Positions 44,422-55,401 of a stretch of 64,000 nucleotides of DNA are shown here, one piece after another; the first letter of the stretch is position 1; each line of letters begins with the position of its first letter. A program made the position numbers and the translations under genes. The notes under the pieces were generated by a model. The model did not search any database. It saw nothing but the letters and a program-made list of their open reading frames with translations, and was not told the origin of the DNA. The stretch comes from Linum tenue (taxonomy: Eukaryota; Streptophyta; Magnoliopsida; Malpighiales; Linaceae): NCBI GenBank assembly GCA_946122785.1, contig CAMGYJ010000006.1, forward strand, positions 35,546,066-35,610,065, read 5' to 3'.

Positions 44422-46127
44422 CTTTTCTTTGTCGAGGTCGGCTTAGGTTTTCATGTTAAGCCTTATAAATAGGGCTTCTAGTTGTTGGTTGCTCGACAGT
44501 TTTGATTGCATAAAAGAACAAAAGAAGTTTTCCTCATAAATCAACTCTCGGCTATTCCCTTGAATCAACGAGTTTTGATTTATCTCCTCTTCCTATCCAC
44601 GTACGCTGCGTCAGATTGGATCAGAACACAGTCAATCCTGAGGGATGTCGCCCCGAAGACAGGCTCGAGCTAATACCGGGGAAGATGCCAATTTTGCTGA
44701 CCTACACGTGAAAATGCGGAGGTTCGCCTCGATAACGATGAGCTGAAACGCCAGGTAGAGGTTTTGACGCAACGAATGGATGAAGTCATGCACATCCAGC
44801 GCCAGTATGATGACGTTACCTTTATTGACGAGAATCCATTCACTGATCGCCGGAACCGTTCACCCGAACGCCCTAACCACAGGTGGGAGCAAGGCTTTAG
44901 GGTGGAAATTCCACAGTTCCATGGCAGCTTGAAGCCGGAAGAGTTCATAAATTGGCTCTCCCAGGTTGTATAAATTTTGGATTTCAAAGAGGTTCCCGAA
45001 GACCATCGTGTATCCCTAGTGATGATCCGATTGCACAGTGTGCACAGGCGTGGTGGCAGCAGCTGAAGCACGCCTGGACACGGCAGAGTAAGGAAAAAAT
45101 CGCGAGCTGGAGTAAGTTCAGGAAGCAACTAGGGCGGCTTTTTTGTCCTACAACTTTGATCGAGAACTTTACCAGCGGTTTCAGAACCTGCGACAAGGCC
45201 CCCGTTCCGTTGAAGAATACTCAACTGATTTCTATGCTTGTCTGGCACGCGTGGAAGTCAATGAATCTCCACTTTAGCTGGTATCTCGCTATATTGGCAG
45301 ACTGCGTCTCCAATAGGTTCTAAACATGTTTGACCCTGTAACCGTGGCTGAAGCCCAGCAGCGGGCATCCCAAGCGGAGAAACAGCTAGCCCGACGCGGC
45401 CTCAAAAATGTCAGATCGCCGGCCAACGTGTCTAATAGTCCCGGACAATTCCCGTCATAGACTCGAGAGGTCACTGGCCCTCCACCATTGCAGAGCTCGG
45501 CCGAAAACCCACCGGGACGCATGGAAGGGTTACGTTGCTTCAACTACGGGGAGGATGGACATCGCCAAGAGGACTCCAGTAATCCAAAGTCCACCACACT
45601 CGACCTGTTCACAGAGAGTGACGTGCTGGAACCGGAGCCCATTTTTGAGTCACACCCGATCTATGCCACTTACGAGGAAACGAAGGAGTACATGCGAGGT
45701 GACGTGGGTCCATTGCTAGTGCTACACCAATCTTCTTTAACCCCTCGCATCCCTAACCATGAGTGGCTCCGCAACAGCCTCTTCCACTCCACCTGCACTA
45801 TCGGGAGCAAGGCCTGAACCTTCATCATTGACATAGGTAGCTGTGAAAATGTGATCATTGAAGTGGCGGTTATGAAGCTGTGATTGACGGCTGAACCACA
45901 TCCCAAACCGTATTGCCTTTCCTGGCTAAGTCAGGGCACTAATGTCACCGTTTCCAAGTGCGTGCTCGTGAATTTCTCAGTGGGCTCGACATATCGGGAC
46001 ACCGTCTACTGTGACGTGCTCCCCATGGATGCGTGTCATATACTCCTCGGTAGCCTTAGCAATACGATAACTCAGTTCTCCATGACGGTCGCACCATACA
46101 TATTCTTTTCTATTTCGTGAATACAGT
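44422..46127 (+). pseudogene. Ty3/gypsy remnant: partial LTR, primer site, gag, protease
   Basis: A TATA-like CCTTATAAATAGGG (44460-44473) and leader precede a decayed iMet-type primer site TGGATCAGAAC (44617-44627; expected TGGTATCAGAGC). Gag starts at ATG 44645, with RWEQGFRVEIPQFHGSLKPE and EEFINWLSQVV, then stops and shifts. The knuckle CFNYGEDGHRQEDS (about 45537) has lost its second and last Cys. The protease at about 45750-46120 reads NSLFHSTCTIGSKA, stop, FIIDIGSCENVI (D-I-G where D-S-G is expected), EPHPKPYCLSWL and CDVLPMDACHILLG. It is a chromovirus-like gypsy, heavily decayed and cut at both ends. Confidence 0.8.
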
Positions 46128-46535
46128 GTCGTCTCTAAAATGCACCACTTTACTCTCATGGATTCACGGTTTGCACTCAATGTTCACGGTCTTGTTGATC
46201 GTGAACTCGCCTTGCGCCAGTAACGGCAGATTTCTCCCTAGACTCCTCGCGGTTCACGGTTTGTGGTTCCAGTTCACGGCCTTAGAGGCCGTGAACTCCA
46301 ATGCCAGGTCGTAACTGATTCTAAGACACCTGCGCTTCAACTGATTCTTCGGTCTCTTTGCGCTTTTCGACCTCCAATCGTCCCAAAACTCGTCCTCGAC
46401 CCTTCCACGCTTGGTCGGACCTGAAATGTATCAAAACAAGCACAACCTAGCGTGAAATATGTTGAGGTACGATGAAATGCAAAGCCAAACGATCAAGATA
46501 TGAGGGAAAAAATGTGTACAATTGGACCCGAATCA
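46128..46535 (-). repeat. Athila LTR fragment
   Basis: It matches the 39482-39935 part of the solo LTR: palindromic GTTCACGG/CCGTGAAC blocks at 46165-46300, the AACAAGCACAACCTAGCGTG block near 46435, and the LTR end GACCCGAATCA at 46535. It begins inside the LTR at about 46128, so it is a truncated LTR joined to the gypsy remnant. Confidence 0.8.
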
Positions 46536-46724
46536 CCAACCAAACAAACTTGGTGCAACGGTAAACCCTAAATAGGTTGGTCTGCCCCAATCACCCATCT
46601 AGTTCCCTTCTTCACTCAAGATTCAGAAGGACACTCGTCGCCTCCTCCATCCTCATCACCCTCGCCAGCCACTACTAATCCACCAGCACCAAGATCGAGC
46701 TTGTGTGATCGAGCTTTAAATTTA
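46536..46724. other. Unassigned spacer
   Basis: 189 bp between two LTRs. A short plus-strand Ser/Pro-rich frame (SSPPPSSSPSPATTNPP) ends near 46724. I recognise no family and see no repeat. Confidence 0.4.
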
Positions 46725-48252
46725 TGAGTCGATGCAAACTCTCTATTCAATCCTAACTAAGCCAAGCATACCCTAGCTAGGGTTGTAGTAAAGTGGCTTC
46801 GTCGGATTCCAAGGGAACCCTAAGCGTATTATTACTTTGCTGCAAATTACTATTTTTAATCGAATCACAAGTTTGGTTGCCTAGAATTGAATTCCCCTAG
46901 CTATAGACGGTAAGTTGAGTTTAAAGGATAGGGTGCGGAACTCTCTAATCAGGAAATTTCTCCCACGGGAGTTATCCCTCCTCCTAGCGTTACCCAAAAA
47001 GACCCAATGTCAAGTCGATCTAAGTTTTCTTGCTAGGGATGCTCTCATAGTTCCTTTAAATAGGTTCAACCTATCACACTCTACTAGGGTTCCTCCCAAA
47101 ACATTGTCCTAGGAAGGCACTATAGAGGTAGGGGTTTGGTCGCCTAGTCCACCTCGAATCCCTAAGATATCTTACTATCACTAGTTTGCCAGATGACGCA
47201 TTCTCGTTTAATCCTTAAACTCCGTATCCAGTGTAGAAGCTCAAGTAGACTAGTAAAAAAATTAGGGTGACTTACCCAAGCATACCTACCTACACATGAG
47301 GTATAAATTCACTAGAACAACATACCCATAGATAAACTCATTCAAAATACCTACTACAATCTAGGGTTCATCTATTCTAAACAACCATTAGAGATTCAAG
47401 TCATAAAGAGAGAAAGTAAAATACAAACTAGAAGAAGGGGAGTGATAAAATCAATCTTCTTCACTTTGCTTGCACCTTCCTCTTGCTCGTTGGATGGATT
47501 GAATTTTCAATCAAGCTCTCCCAAGGTGTTTCCCTCTCTGAAACCCTCCAAAACCCTAACTTTCTCACTATAGGGCGACTCTCCCTTATCAAGAGCAGAA
47601 AAGGAAGTATTTTTAGGATGCACCTGGTGGTCGCGGCCTGGAGGGCGTGACTCGATGGTCACAGCTGTGACTAGCTGAAACGTCTTTGAATCACCAAAAT
47701 GACTCATTTTTTCCCATCTTTAAATTCCGAGATTGCGGCCTCCTTCATGAGATCACGAGTGTGATCTATGTGTTCCGGGCGCGATCTTTTTCGTGGCCAA
47801 AATGCAGCATGCCCGCGTTCCGGGTGTCAAAACTTTATGCTTCTTCTTGGTCTCCTGATGAGGTTCGCAGCCACTATTCACAACCTCGATCTTCAGGCCA
47901 CGAACATGGTCACGACGGTGACGTGTGGCCGTGACCTGTGCCTTTTTCCCCTTCTTGCTCCTATGTTTCCCAATCATGCTCAGATTAACTCCAATCGATT
48001 CCTTATCAATCCCAAATTAATATAAGACCTGAAATTTCATCACGAGCACTGGGAAAAGCATAAAATATGATTAAGTGGGGTCGGTTCCCCTATGAAAACC
48101 TTCATATCAAGAATAGCTATGCCAAAATACATGTTTTGCAAATAGGAACGAAAATGGACATAAATAACTTGATATGTGGCCTAGACACGGTGATTTAACA
48201 TGCAAATGCCTTAAGAATAAGGTCTAAATAACGCCTATTTTAGGTGTTATCA
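46725..48252 (-). repeat. Athila-5 3' LTR (diverged family, about 1528 bp)
   Basis: The right edge is firm: ...GGTGTTATCA at 48252 followed by the PPT (on the minus strand, AAGTGTGTGGGAGTT then TGATAACACC). The left edge is chosen at TG 46725 and is less certain. CG-rich palindromic copies of a third type lie at about 47625-47945, for example GGTCACGACGGTGAC (47909-47923) and GTGGCCGTGAC. No primer site lies to the left, as expected for a 3' LTR. Scattered short frames look incidental. Confidence 0.72.
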
Positions 48253-49310
48253 AACTCCCACACACTTAAGAGTGTTCTTGTCCCCAAGCCAACTTAACTC
48301 AAACTTGTACAACTTGCAAGATAAATCGCAATGGCATGCATAATAGATCGTCGATAGAGGGTCAAATAGCAACTTTCTAGGTCAAGCAGTCATTAAGAAT
48401 TCTACCACCGATCTCTATATGAAAACACACTCCCGAATGGTGACCTTCCCACTAAAGAGGTCTAGACATCAACGGTGTGAACTGGGGGTTTTCTAAAAAA
48501 TGATTAAAGCCATGGACTCTAGAAGGTGCTCTTTATTCTCTATTTCAAGGTAGGAGTTGTCATTTATCGGTCTCCTATTTCAACGTTGGCGTGCATTGCA
48601 CCAAACTTTTTGCAAACTTTTTGCAAGAAAGCATCTCTCCTTCATAACCAAGAGCGGATGGATCATTGCCTTCCCTATCATGGTCAAATGTGAGGAAGTT
48701 GATGGGTGGATTTGTCTTAGCCCGAGCACCACTTCCCAGCCTGCACTCCACATTGGGTTGCCACACATGTTGGGTATAAAGAAGAGCTGAGGTCTCTTGA
48801 ATCGCCAAAAGGTACTTTGTACCTTGCCATACGATTTCGTGAGGAGGAAAATGTTTGGGGGATGGTAAGTAGTGAGATGGTCGGGACGCGGTAAAGCTAT
48901 CTGATCCCCAAATACATCCTCAAATGGCACTCCGAGCCAAGAGAATTTATCTCAAACACTATGCTCGGTTGCCTCTCACGCGAGAACCTCTTTTCAGAAT
49001 ATTTTTCAAAATTGAGCACATTTTTTCAAACATTTGGAGTCCAAAAGTAAGTATAGAATCTCGCACACATGTCCTCACCTAGATAGTGGACAATATCAAC
49101 ACATTCAAGAAGGAAATCTTAGGCCAAATTCCTTACTTCCAACATCCTCCGTAGCGCCACACTATCCTCCTTATCATTCATAACATCACAATTATCTAAC
49201 AATTGAAAGCACATTGATTAGAGAGAATGCAAAAGGGGCCAACATGGAGCCCTCAAATTCAAAAAAAAAAGGTATGCATGCAGGGCTCCAAGTGGTTGAA
49301 TCATGCTAAA
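48253..49310 (-). other. Athila-5 PPT and 3' non-coding region (truncated)
   Basis: PPT complement AACTCCCACACACTT at 48253-48267, then GTCCCCAAGCC, the mirror of GGTTTGCTTGGGGACAAG seen before the PPT of Athila-2 and -4. The GGAGCCCTCAAATTC and AGGGCTCCAAG pair (about 49245-49292) is the conserved block after ORF1 in other copies. Frames at 48557-48930 show no known domain. The element stops near 49310 where a minisatellite begins. Confidence 0.72.
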
Positions 49311-49329
49311 TCATCGTCCACAACCACTC

Positions 49330-49720
49330 TAAATTAGTCTGGGTTCCTTGAATATGAGTCTGGTTGTCTGAATCTGACTTGTATTTGAATATGGTATGTG
49401 TTCTTTGAATATGAGTCTGTGTTTTTTGAATATTACTCTGTTGTATTTGAATATGCCTCTAGGTGTCTGAATATGCCTCTTGTATTAGAATACAGTTTTG
49501 TGTTCTTTGAATATTAGTCTGGATTCTTTGAATATGCGTTTGTTTGTGTTTGAATATTACTTTGTTGTATTTGAATATGAGTCTGGTTGTCTGAATCTGA
49601 CTTGTATTTTAATACGGTCTGTGTTCTTCGAATACGAGTCTGGGTTTTTTGAATATTACTCTGTTGTATTTGAATATGACGTTGGTTGTCTGAATTTGCC
49701 TCTTGTATTATTCATGCATG
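49330..49720. repeat. AT-rich minisatellite with 222-bp higher-order period
   Basis: The basic unit is about 18-24 bp around TTTGAATATNNNTCTG. A 32-base stretch at 49349-49380 recurs at 49571-49602, giving a 222-bp higher-order period. Short scattered units (TTTGAATACTATT) continue in the intron at 50240-50400. It might be part of a larger intron or a transposon sub-terminal repeat. Confidence 0.8.
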
Positions 49721-49754
49721 TCTTAACAAGGGGTTTTTAGCTTTAATTTTGTAG

Positions 49755-50924
49755 CTCCATTTGTTGGATTTTTTGAAGGCCAGAGGTGTTGGGACCTCAA
49801 TCACCCCAACCTACATCTACTGGTTCAAGGATCGACAGACGAAGGTTGTTGAAGCCATCCACAACAGGGGCAGTGGGGGGATAGCAGATTTATTGATGAC
49901 AAGAGCATATGTCCGACCGAGGTTTGGTGGTTCTATTGGAGAAAAAGGTCAAAGCAGCACACAGGCTCTTGAGTTTTACAACTCTTCTTGGTGGGAAAAG
50001 GATGACTTGGAGCGCCTGGATGAAGATCAGGTACTTTTTTATTTTTTTCGACGTACTAGATTAAGGTAGATTGCATGAACTAAAAAATTTTAACATACTT
50101 GTAGCTTAAGGTGTTGAAGTGCATGACTGAATCCATGTTCAATAAGTGAAAGGCGCGGCTTGCAAGAGTGGAAGAGGAGCCCCAATGTGGCGATTAATGT
50201 TTAGCGTTCATGAAATTGGATGTGATAGTTGTTAAGATTTGGGTAGTTTGAATACTTTGAATTATATTTCCATGTACTTTGAATACTATTCCCATGTGAT
50301 CTTGTTTGGATGATGGACGAATGTTTAGCGGTCATGTTTGAATACTATTTGGATGAGATTTGAATAGAATATGTTATCAGTGTCCTAAATACTACTTTTC
50401 TATCTTTTTCTAGCTAAAGGTTTGTCGTAGTGTGGGTGAACATGAGGCGGGAAGATGGATGGAGTTGACCACACAAATTGGAAAGCTACTTGAGAAAATG
50501 ACTGAAAAGAAGAAGAAGATGATGAAGAATAAGAGGACCGGCCATGAAAAGGCTAAGAAGAAGCCAACTGAGAAGGAGGTGCCTTCGCTCTTTATGGAGC
50601 CTCCTTCGCCATTTGTGCAGGAGGAGGAGTCCTTTTAGGAGCATGATCCGCTGGCCAAGGCTTCATCAATTGTGGAGGCCACTCCGGTTTCCATGGGTGA
50701 GTCAGTTGTGACGCCCACTCAGGTGGCCAATTAGCCGTCTTTTCTGACGCCCACTCCGGTGGCCAAGGAGCCGACCTTTGTGACGCCTACTCTGTTGGCC
50801 CAGGAGTCACCCACTCTGGTGCCCAAGGAGACGCCATTTGTGGCGCTCACTCCACCGGCCAAGGAGACGCCCACTCATATCAACATCCCACCGAAAGTGA
50901 AGACGAGTTGTACACCCCATCCTT
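49755..50924 (+). pseudogene. Multi-exon gene remnant of unknown family, Lys-rich with TPTPVAKE-like repeats
   Basis: Exon-like 49755-50030 follows a TTTTGTAG acceptor and ends before GTACTT; it reads LHLLDFLKARGVGTSITPTY, DLLMTRAYVRPRFGGSIGEK and FYNSSWWEKDDLERLDEDQ. Exon-like 50105-50197 follows CTTGTAG and reads LKVLKCMTESMFNK, a TGA, then ARLARVEEEPQCGD. Exon-like 50414-50924 follows TTTTTCTAG and reads LKVCRSVGEHEAGRWMEL, a Lys-rich stretch, MEPPSPFVQEEESF, a stop at 50636, then Thr-Pro repeats (TPTPVAKEP, TPTLLAQES). I do not recognise the family. Tail repeats of this kind occur in transposon-carried plant genes, but that is only a guess. Confidence 0.45.
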
Positions 50925-50926
50925 AA

Positions 50927-52109
50927 CTCATTTCTTTTCTTTTACGTTGTGATTTAACAACGACAGCGTCCTTCGGCCGTTTCTTATCAACCTTTGGATC
51001 TCTAGTACTCACCTTCGAATACCCTTGTTTGTTGCAACAATAGTAAAGGTATCAATACTTTTCTACAAGCTCTCCTTTGTTTTTCTTGCGCATCCTCGTG
51101 TGTTTGTTATGTAATCGAACACCAAAATCTCGGTCGTGACCATATTTTGAATAGAAGCTATAGCAGTCGTCACAGGTATTGAATTGAAAGTTCTTTATTA
51201 AGTTCTCATCTTCTAGTACTGCATAGCCTGCCATTGGAATTACAAATAAATACAATTAGTCAAATCCAACCAATAGTAATGTAAAAACAAAGTAATGCAT
51301 CGTAAAAGGAACAAGTATTTAAGAAAATGTCAACTAATATTCTTTCACAAATGAATGTGTTTTTCATAAAAGGTCAACTAATACTCTTTCACGGATGAAT
51401 GCGTATTTCACAAAAGGTTTACTAATATTCCTCCACAAATAAATGTGCATTTCATAAAAGGTCAACTAATATTATTCCACAAATGAATGCGTATTTCACC
51501 AAAGGTTAACTAATATTCTTCCACGGATGAATGTGCATTAAATAAATAGTCAACTAATATGCTTCTTAAAACCGTAAGTTTTATACAAACTATGTACCAA
51601 GTAATATTCTACTATGTGAAACTAATATTAATGAAAATACGAAGTAATATGGTTCTTGTGGCAAATATGTAATATATATAGTGAAGCGAGATTCATGTTT
51701 CTGTTCGTCCACCAACTCATTTTCATGACAACACGAACAAGTATTCATGCATGCAAACTTAGAACACCATGCAGGCGTATACCATAAATGTTTTACCCAA
51801 ACATCATAAATGCAAACCCTAACTCCAACCATATGAACACATTCAATGTTAAACAACAATCAAAACATATATAAGTCTACATGAATCATCTTTTTTTGGT
51901 CTTCACATACCCCATTCTATTTCATCAACTACAACCAGCCAATCTTGTGAGCCCCACAAACCATCAGATGAACCATCGGCTTTGAGGATGGTATCAGAAA
52001 GGTCGACCTCTTTTGGTTCATCTCCATCGACATTACCTCTATTGACATCAGTCAACCTATCTTCAAGATCGACTGCTTCTGGTGCATCTCCTTCGACACT
52101 GTCTCCCAT
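50927..52109 (-). pseudogene. FAR1/FRS-type DNA-binding domain gene fragment
   Basis: Exon 1 is 52109-51911, an acidic N-terminus (DEPKEVDLSDTILKAD) ending before GTATGTG. Exon 2, from 51227, follows a TGGCAG acceptor and keeps phase 1. It reads YAVLEDENLIKNFQFNTCDD, CYSFYSKYGHDRDFGVRLHN and KGELVEKY, then a TGA at 51054-51052, then YYCCNKQGYSKVSTRDPK and KKRPKDAVV to a stop near 50927. The Y-x-F-Y-x-x-Y block, the basic patch and the later Cys-bearing block fit a FAR1 zinc-binding domain (normally C-x-C plus H-x-H later). No MULE transposase core follows. FAR1 domains come from Mutator-like transposases, so this may be either a transposon fragment or a relict gene. Confidence 0.65.
51329..51560. 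repeat. Tandem repeat, about 44-bp unit, five copies
   Basis: Units start near 51329, 51373, 51416, 51460, 51504 and a partial at 51549, each like GTCAACTAATATTCTTTCAC followed by AAATGAATGTG and TTCATAAAAG. They lie in the intron of the FAR1-like fragment. There are no unique spacers, so this is not a CRISPR array. Confidence 0.85.
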
Positions 52110-52601
52110 CTTTGACAGACTATCTTCCTCTGTTGTATCTTTCTTCTCCTTGAACCCTTAAACCCTCTTCCTGCGAATTTATGGTGTTCTTGCTTCTGGT
52201 CTTCATTGGCGGACGGGAGAGAAAAAGATGAGGAAGAAAAGAAGTGTGAGATGAGAGAGAGAAGTTGGTAGGTGAGTGTATTAATGGAGGGTTTTTTTGG
52301 GGTTGGATTTTTTCGCCAAAAATCCCGCCAAAACACCCAAAAAAAATGCCCATACCCACCATCACCCAGCTCATTGGTGCACACAAATTCTCCTATGTGC
52401 ACCATAGCGAAATTGGACCGCTGCAATATACCAGGTTGGAGGTCAAACTGTGTTGTTTTTTCGTATGATTTATGAAATGTGCATATTTTCTTGTTGACAT
52501 TTTTGCCTAATCCAATCTTTGAAATTCTTAGATGATCATTGGAATATTGATGTTATATAAGTCTGTGAATTTTCACTATATGCTGGATCCAAATACAATA
52601 T
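52110..52601. other. Upstream flank of the FAR1-like fragment
   Basis: Purine-rich leader-like sequence (52130-52290) then GCGGGATTTTTGGCG-type sequence on the minus strand and AT-rich DNA. A short inverted pair GTGCACACA (52377-52385) and TATGTGCAC (52396-52404) is present. I found no matching terminal repeat near 49300 that would make a complete Mutator-like element. Confidence 0.4.
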
Positions 52602-52626
52602 GGGTGCGTTTGGATAGCTGAATTTG
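52602..52626 (+). repeat. Harbinger left terminal inverted repeat
   Basis: GGGTGCGTTTGGATAGCTGA and following bases pair with the right end (58789-58813) with three differences. The next 170 bp hold many TTTGAAAT/ATTTCAAAT units and a second TTTGGATA-type block (52713, 52774), probably sub-terminal transposase binding repeats; that role is inference. Confidence 0.88.
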
Positions 52627-52985
52627 AAATATATGTATTTGAATTATATGTATTTGAAATGTAAGTATTTGAAATGTATGAATTTGAAATACTTATGATT
52701 TAAAATTCATTGTTTGGATAGATGTGTATTTCAAATACATGATTTCAAATACCAAAGATGTAAATTCTACCGTTTGGATATATAGTTGCAACTTTTAGGT
52801 ATTTCAAATAATTATTTACTAGGAGAATGACACCACTGCTGAGAAGGTTAAAGCTTGGCTACATATAATCCTCCTTCCAAATTCTGAACATAGCTTGTGA
52901 GTAATAGATGGATCTAGAAATGTCAATCATTCATCTACCAAAAAGGTGGGTCTTCAAAGTTCCAGACTCTACAAAGCAAAGGCAA

Positions 52986-55006
52986 CTAAGGCTCACCAAG
53001 AAAACACTCAACAAAGATTCTTCTATCTTCCTTTGGAATTTCCAGCAGCAACTTGAACTGCTCAGGATCACCAGATCGGTACTTCATCGCGGCTTTGGCA
53101 ACCTCCAAATGCGTCAACCCCGGTATCTCGCATATCACATCATAGATCTCTTTCCCTGTATACCTGGGTTCTTCTTCCTTCTTCTTACTTTGCAAGTAGC
53201 TACTTAATGAGTTAGCTACCATATACAATGCATCCCCAACTTGACTATCCTTCTTAGCTCTCTTTCGCGATTCTGAACTGACTTCGCCAATAGACTTCTT
53301 CCCTTGAGATTTTGAGCCATGTGCACTTGAGTTGCCAAAAGTAGACGCTGATCCGACGTCCTCCATGTCATCTTCATCAGCCATGGATGCATTAGCCTCT
53401 GAATAATGCTCTGCCCCATCTCCCACAGCTCTATCTCTTGCACACAACAAGACTAGATCATCCCAATTCTCGATGTATGTGTTCGCATAAGAACGTGCAT
53501 CAGGGTGATCCTACAAAAACAAAAGCAACCTCAAAGACATTATTGTTAACCCCACATAAGCTTGTAGGAGAAAAATAACAGTGAAAGCATCTTCTGTGAT
53601 CATTTCGGATTGGTAAGGTAAATAAGCTTCTAGGATCATAATCACATGAAAGACTGACCAAACCAGATTAATTATTGCAGCTTGGTATGAATTTTTAATC
53701 ATATACAGTAATCTAAAACCTATATGTCAGAGGGAGAGACAGAAGGAATCAAGTTTTACAATGTATAATATATCAGTGAATGAGGTGGAAATATGGCTGA
53801 GTTTTTTTATCTAAAAACAAAGCCATCTGAACATGTCCATGCAACTATCTAGATCATTACCTAAATCTACAACTAAATCATATAGCCCCCCGGATATAGA
53901 TCTTGCAATTTCATTTAAATTAGAACAAACATAATCGCAAAGAAAGTGCAATCCATAATCAGAACAACCATAATCTACAACAACTCGGATATAGATCTTG
54001 CAAAGAACACTGAAACTGCACAACTAAAGAATCGCAAAGAAAGTGCAATCCCTGCAGACGAAGTATGAAATTAGAAATATACCAAGCCATGAAATCGCCA
54101 CTTTTATGGTCCACGAGAAGACAAATACACAGAAAAAAACAACAAAAAAGAAGAAGAGTTCTTCATCACAGATAAAAGAGAATAATATTTACAGTCAGAG
54201 ATGAACACTGAACACATAATCAGTTATTGAAGCAAAAAACTACCAGGAAGAAGAAGAAGAAAAAATCTAGAGAGAGAGAGAGAATCTGTTTGTTTGGTTT
54301 CCCATTTTTTTTTCTGGAAACTCCTATATAATAGACAGCAGAAAGTAGATAGATAATGATGATGAAGTTGACAGTAGTAATTAGCTGATATAGACAAATC
54401 AGGAAGAAGAGGAAGGAAGATCGACTTAAGCCAGAAGAAGGTGGTGAGAATATTGTTTTGTTGATCTCTCTCTATAATATTGTATGACTCTGAATTAAGC
54501 TGAAATTAATGCCCAACACAACAAAACAGAACAAAACAAAAAGCAGTGTCTCTTACTTAATCAGAACCTAGCTAGCTAGCAAGTTGAAGTAGGTAAGGTA
54601 GAAAGAGATGATGAGAGGTTCTAGAGGAACATGCATAAGAGGAAAAGAACCTTACATTGCAATAAGATTGCCAATCACTCATATTATCAGCTGTAACTAC
54701 GATCATCTTCTTATCTTCATCCCAAAAGCTCAATCCGCTTCGCTTTTGAATATCAGCTATCACTGCATAGCGTTTCTTCCATGCCCGAAGTCGGTTCTTG
54801 ACATTATCTCTAGTCACATTGATTGCCAAGTCAGTGCGAAGTTGATCCACAACCGCTTGGTATGCTTGCGTCTTCCAGTCTCCATCACCCTTATTCCCTT
54901 GAACTATTTGATCCAGTAACACTCGACTTAATATCTTGTCCATCTGTGAATCCCATTGGCGATAAACACGAGATTTACCGGGTAAAATACTTCCTTGTCG
55001 CTTCAT
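52986..55006 (-). CDS. Harbinger Myb/SANT-like DNA-binding protein (ORF1)
   Basis: There are two exons, both with clean GT-AG sites and phase 0. Exon 1 is 55006-54656 (donor GTAAGG); exon 2 is 53510-52986 (acceptor TTTTTGTAG). Product about 291 aa. The Myb/SANT-like domain (residues 10-115) has VYRQWDSQMDKILSRVLLDQ, NVKNRLRAWKKRY and GLSFWDEDKKMIV, continuing across the junction with HPDARSYANTYIENWDDLV. The middle is Ser/Lys-rich with a nuclear-signal-like RKRAKKD. The C-terminal block is EIYDVICEIPGLTHLEVAKA. In PIF/Harbinger elements this partner binds the ends and helps bring the transposase to the nucleus. An acceptor just before the ATG (TTGTTGTAG) suggests a 5' UTR intron. The frame is intact. 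Confidence 0.88.
53511..54655 (-). other. Intron of the Harbinger Myb-like gene
   Basis: 1145 bp with donor GTAAGG at 54655-54650 and acceptor TTTTTGTAG at 53511. AT-rich, with (GAAGAA)n and (GA)n tracts near 54245-54285. No other coding sequence is convincing. Confidence 0.8.
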
Positions 55007-55401
55007 TCCTACAACAATAAGAACAAACAGGCAGATCACTTCAGCATGCCACTCAAACAAATGAACCCTGAAACATAAATAGCTACTACACTCGGTCAAA
55101 CTCTATAAATAAATCAATGCAATAAATACCCTGACTATGAAATCTAGTACTGACAACAACCAGCAAGAGTTTCAATCACTTTATACCTGATCAGTGTGCA
55201 ACAAACCTCATAAACATTGAGTTGATCAGTGTACAAGGAAGCATACACCAGCCGTATAGATATAAACAACAAATGACATACAGAACCAACTGTCTGCTGC
55301 AGAATTTGCAGCACTGTTTGCTGCAGAATTTAGATATATAAACAATAACTAAGAGCAATGTTGATTCAGTTACAAGGGCATATCTAACAGAAAATACAGA
55401 A

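Noticed and set aside
51329..51560. CRISPR-like regular spacing
   Set aside because: Units are contiguous without unique spacers, in a eukaryotic intron.
52110..52440. Mutator-like terminal repeat for the FAR1-like fragment
   Set aside because: No matching inverted copy was found at the other side near 49300.
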